Shown one piece after another: positions 61,285 through 64,000 of a stretch of 64,000 nt of DNA. Origin of the DNA: Haloactinomyces albus (GTDB taxonomy: Bacteria; Actinomycetota; Actinomycetes; Mycobacteriales; Pseudonocardiaceae); NCBI RefSeq assembly GCF_031458135.1, contig NZ_JAVDXW010000001.1, positions 2,604,001 to 2,668,000 of the forward strand, written 5' to 3'. The position numbers and the translations under genes are program-made. Below the pieces are notes generated by a model. That model saw only the letters and a list, made by a program, of their open reading frames with translations, was not told the DNA's origin and searched no databases. Numbering within the stretch: position 1 is the stretch's first letter; every line of letters starts with the position of its first letter.

Positions 61285-61444
61285 GAGGCTCCGGCAGTAG
61301 GAACTGTCGGGCTCGCGACGCCCAGGCGGCGCCTCGCGGCGTTGTCGTGGAGTCGACGTGGCTCCGCCACGCCTCCTTCCTTCGTCTTGCGAGGCATCCA
61401 CCTGGCCACCGCTCCCTGATCCAACGCCCTACTGCCGGAGCCTC
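61285..61444. mobile_element. MITE-like element, copy 2 (160 bp), abutting the regX3 stop
   Basis: Identical to copy 1 at 159 of 160 positions (single A/G difference), with the same 17-bp terminal inverted repeats. It begins on the base after the regX3 stop. No target duplication is apparent for this copy. The folding of its ends could form a strong hairpin. Confidence 0.85.
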
Positions 61445-61559
61445 TGAGGCGGTGCCGGTGTCGGCAGCCCCGGTGTTGCCTCGCCGCGGGATCCGGCACA
61501 TCGAGTAGGTCGGGTGGTTGCCGAGCCCGCTCCGGCGGCGACCGGTAACGTGGACGGTT

Positions 61560-62612
61560 ATGCGCCTAGGCGTGCTTGACGTCGGGTCGAATACCGTCCA
61601 CCTGCTCGTGGCGGATGCGCACCGCGGTGCGCATCCGATCCCGATGACGTCCGAAAAGACCGCCCTGCGGCTCTCCGAACGAATCGGAGCCGCCGGGCGG
61701 TTGTCCGACAGTGACACCGATGAGCTCGTCCGTACCGTCGACGCGGCCCGGGAGTCCGCCGCCCGGCTCGGGTGTGCCGATGTCGTGGCCTTCGCCACCT
61801 CGGCGATTCGCGAGGCCGACAACGCCGCCGAGGTACTCGCGAGGGTCCATGCCGAAACCGGCGTCGGCCTCGATGTCCTCTCCGGCGAGGACGAGGCCCG
61901 CTTCACCTTCCTGGCCGCGCGCCGCTGGTACGGCTGGTCGGCGGGCAAGCTCCTGCTGCTGGATATCGGCGGTGGCTCGTTGGAGATGGCCATCGGGCTC
62001 GACGAGCAGCCCGAACTGGCCGCCTCGCTGCCGCTCGGTGCCGGTCGGCTGGCTCGCAGCAAACTGCCCCAGGACCCTCCCGACCGGAGTGATGTCCGCG
62101 CGCTTCGGGAGTGGCTGGACGAGCAGCTGGCCGATACCGCCGCGCACTTCGACAAGGTCGGTCGGCCGGACCGCGCCGTGGCCACGTCCAAAACCTTCCG
62201 AACGCTCGCGCGGTTGACCGATGCGGCCCCGCCCTCGTCCGGCTCCCGGGCGCGGCGGACACTCACCGATACCGGGTTGCGGCAGCTACTCTCCTGCATC
62301 ACCCGGATGTCCTCGGCGGACCTGGCGGAGCTGGACGGGGTCAGCAGCGCTCGAGCGCATCAGCTGGTCAGCGGCGCTCTGGTGGCCGAGGCCACCATGC
62401 GAGCCCTGTCACTCGAGGAACTCGACATCTGCCCCTGGGCGTTGCGAGAGGGAGTGATTCTGCGGCGACTGGATCACGCGAATGGTGACGACCATGCTGC
62501 GATGCCGCCGGGAATGTCGCACCCTGTCATGACCGGGGGCACTCGCAGTGGCCAGCAGGCGGACGAGCGAACTGGACGGAAGGCCCAGCACGGGGCACGG
62601 TGGAATCGATGA
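61560..62612 (+). CDS. ppx: Exopolyphosphatase/pppGpp phosphatase (Ppx/GppA family)
   Basis: A 350-residue ASKHA-fold phosphatase. N-terminal LGVLDVGSNTVHLLVAD phosphate loop, the FATSAIREADNA segment, SGEDEARF, and LLLDIGGGSLEMAIG second loop are all present. It hydrolyses polyphosphate or pppGpp. ATG 61560 opens MRLGVLDVG, the usual start of actinobacterial members. Mycobacterial Rv0496 also follows senX3-regX3. C-terminal extension after about 310 is Gly/Arg-rich. Its stop overlaps the next ATG (ATGA). Confidence 0.95.
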   Translation: MRLGVLDVGSNTVHLLVADAHRGAHPIPMTSEKTALRLSERIGAAGRLSDSDTDELVRTVDAARESAARLGCADVVAFATSAIREADNAAEVLARVHAETGVGLDVLSGEDEARFTFLAARRWYGWSAGKLLLLDIGGGSLEMAIGLDEQPELAASLPLGAGRLARSKLPQDPPDRSDVRALREWLDEQLADTAAHFDKVGRPDRAVATSKTFRTLARLTDAAPPSSGSRARRTLTDTGLRQLLSCITRMSSADLAELDGVSSARAHQLVSGALVAEATMRALSLEELDICPWALREGVILRRLDHANGDDHAAMPPGMSHPVMTGGTRSGQQADERTGRKAQHGARWNR

Positions 62613-63982
62613 GTCGGGACAGCGAGTCCGAGCACCCCAGTCAGCGCACTGTCGCCGAGCTGCTCGCCCAGCACGGCGGCAGCTCGCAACGGAACACGCG
62701 CCGGCGTCGCAGGCGGGCCGAGGACCCGACCGAAACGGCTCCGCAGGCGATCATCGACAGGGTGAACTCCGACAGCGGGCGGATGCGTCCCATCCCGCCC
62801 GAGGACGACACAGCCCAGCCCGCCGATCAGCAGCCCGCCGACCGGCAACCCATCTCCGGAAACGGTGCCGCACCCGAAGCGGCATCGCCGTCCTCGCAGG
62901 CACCCTCTGCCGGTTCGCAGGCACCCCCTGCCGGTTCGCAGGCACCCCCTGCCGGTTCGCAGGCACCTCCCGCTGGTTCTCCGCCCGCCACGTCCCCGCC
63001 GCCGGACGCTGCTTCCGGTACGAATCACGAGACCGCCGGAACCTCGCGTCCATTCCGCCGTGCGAACCTGCGGCCCGGGCGCTTCGCCAACGGCACTGTC
63101 GGTTCGGACGGCGGCACTGCCGCGGCGGATGTCGAGGTCACGGCACAGCAGCCCGCCGTGTCCGAGCAGTTCGAGCAGCCCGCGCACCTTGAGCAGCCCG
63201 AGTCGCAGGATGCCTCCGCCTCCGCCTCCGCCTCCGCCGCTTCGCCGTCGGAGACCTCCGATATGCCCGCCGTGTCGACACCCGGGGCGAGGGGATACTT
63301 CCGGCAGCGCGGTGGTGTGGCTTCTTCCGCTCCTCCGCTGCCCGGAACCGACGGCGCGACCGAACAGTTCCCATCGGTGCGCGGCACGGTCCAGCAGGCA
63401 CCGAGCGAGGTCAACGGCGGGCAGTGGCCTGCTGCGGGCATGGGCGGCACGGCCGTGCCCGCTCACCCCGGCACCGGAACGCTCTTCGAGCCCGACAGCG
63501 CGGACCGGGACGAATACGACGCGCTGTACTACGACGCCGAGGAGGATGCCGACGACGCCGTCGATGACGTCATCGGGGGCGAACTCGATTTCGACGACGA
63601 CTCCGGCGAGGAGCTCGGCGTCGAGGAGGACAAGCAGTCCCGGCATGCGGAACTGCCCGCGGGAATGGATGCCGAGGACTACTTTGCGGACGGCGCCGAT
63701 GCCGAGGAGCCCGAGCGTTCCCCCGTCCGCGAATGGGTCACCCTGATCACGCAGGTCGGCGCAGGCCTCGTCGGTGGTGGTGCGGTCTGGCTCGGCTTCC
63801 GTTGGTTGTGGACCGCCATCCCGGTGGCCGCACTGGTCGCCGCGCTGGTTGTCACCGGTGCCCTCGTGTTCATCGCTCGCAGGTTCCTGCGCACCGACGA
63901 TCTGCAGACGATTCTGCTGGCCGTGCTGGTGGGGCTGGTCTGTACCGTGTCCCCTGCGGCATTATTGCTGGTCGGATATTGA
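62609..63982 (+). CDS. Large acidic/Pro-rich membrane protein (Rv0497-like)
   Basis: A 457-residue protein: N-terminal soluble part with basic RRRRR stretch (NTRRRRRRAED), a low-complexity middle containing QAPPAGS repeats, an acidic segment (EEDADDAVDDVIGGE), and three C-terminal hydrophobic helices (about 375-393, 399-418, 430-452). The position after ppx equals Rv0497, a conserved transmembrane protein of unknown function. ATG overlaps the ppx stop. Confidence 0.9.
   Translation: MSRDSESEHPSQRTVAELLAQHGGSSQRNTRRRRRRAEDPTETAPQAIIDRVNSDSGRMRPIPPEDDTAQPADQQPADRQPISGNGAAPEAASPSSQAPSAGSQAPPAGSQAPPAGSQAPPAGSPPATSPPPDAASGTNHETAGTSRPFRRANLRPGRFANGTVGSDGGTAAADVEVTAQQPAVSEQFEQPAHLEQPESQDASASASASAASPSETSDMPAVSTPGARGYFRQRGGVASSAPPLPGTDGATEQFPSVRGTVQQAPSEVNGGQWPAAGMGGTAVPAHPGTGTLFEPDSADRDEYDALYYDAEEDADDAVDDVIGGELDFDDDSGEELGVEEDKQSRHAELPAGMDAEDYFADGADAEEPERSPVREWVTLITQVGAGLVGGGAVWLGFRWLWTAIPVAALVAALVVTGALVFIARRFLRTDDLQTILLAVLVGLVCTVSPAALLLVGY
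62897..62980 (+). repeat. 21-bp tandem repeat encoding QAPPAGS
   Basis: Four 21-bp units in frame with the membrane protein gene, giving QAPSAGS once and QAPPAGS three times. The middle units are nearly identical at the DNA level; the last has several silent changes. Confidence 0.85.
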
Positions 63983-64000
63983 TGAACGTCGGCGTCCCGG
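63982..64000 (+). CDS. Start of the next gene, cut by window edge
   Basis: An ATG overlaps the preceding stop codon by one base (TGATG) and the frame reads MNVGVP to the edge. In the syntenic mycobacterial block the next gene (Rv0498) is a sugar-phosphate isomerase-like protein. Only six codons are visible, so identity is not shown. Confidence 0.4.

Noticed and set aside
1-64000. CRISPR array or cas genes associated with the CHAT protease
   Set aside because: No array of spaced direct repeats and no Cas-like proteins were seen; the CHAT operon appears to be CRISPR-independent.

Overview
The window is about 64 kb of very GC-rich actinobacterial chromosome, most likely from the order Pseudonocardiales (Saccharopolyspora/Actinopolyspora-like). 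The evidence is mycothiol biosynthesis (mshA) and mycothiol-type enzymes, SenX3-RegX3, an HbhA-like protein, DUF397 with DUF5753-type XRE regulators, many GTG/TTG starts and stop/start overlaps. It is chromosomal: no plasmid or phage backbone, rRNA or CRISPR array was seen. Genus-level assignment is inference.

Layout. 0-10.5 kb: metabolic and membrane genes (CorC-like transporter, YigZ, MetE-like methyltransferase, FAD monooxygenase, aldo/keto reductase, MFS exporter, cytochrome oxidase subunit I, DUF427 protein). 10.5-16.2 kb: a TetR regulator divergent from a methylcrotonyl-CoA carboxylase/acyl-CoA dehydrogenase operon, with a dyad operator candidate between them. 16.2-19.3 kb: small proteins, a CopZ-like chaperone, a gamma-butyrolactone-receptor-like TetR protein and a tRNA Glu-Asp-Phe cluster. 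19.3-32.7 kb: single genes and pairs, including an ECF sigma/epimerase operon, threonine dehydratase, a MarR-controlled dioxygenase-DoxX pair, a CHAP hydrolase, CorA, and a MocR regulator divergent from its YczE-type membrane partner. 32.9-37.8 kb: a repeat-rich exported protein and then the most unusual locus, a three-gene operon of ECF sigma factor, a 168-residue protein of unknown function and a TPR-CHAT caspase-like protease. 37.8-41 kb: aminotransferase, DUF445 and CGNR proteins.

From about 41.3 kb to the end the gene order follows the mycobacterial Rv0474-Rv0498 block: XRE regulator, HbhA, DUF2516; then DUF2505, murB, L,D-transpeptidase, SDR, mshA, YbjN, gpm, senX3, regX3, ppx and a membrane protein. 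This block covers cell envelope, redox thiol and phosphate control. It is interrupted between the YbjN gene and gpm by an accessory island (about 53.4-57.5 kb). The island holds tightly overlapping small unknown genes, a DUF5753/DUF397 regulator pair, an XRE antitoxin-like gene, strong hairpins, a decayed gene and a 160-bp MITE-like element. A second MITE copy, 159/160 identical, abuts the regX3 stop codon.

Coordinates come from reading the sequence directly. Starts were chosen by ribosome binding site and family length, and doubtful ones are flagged in the entries.
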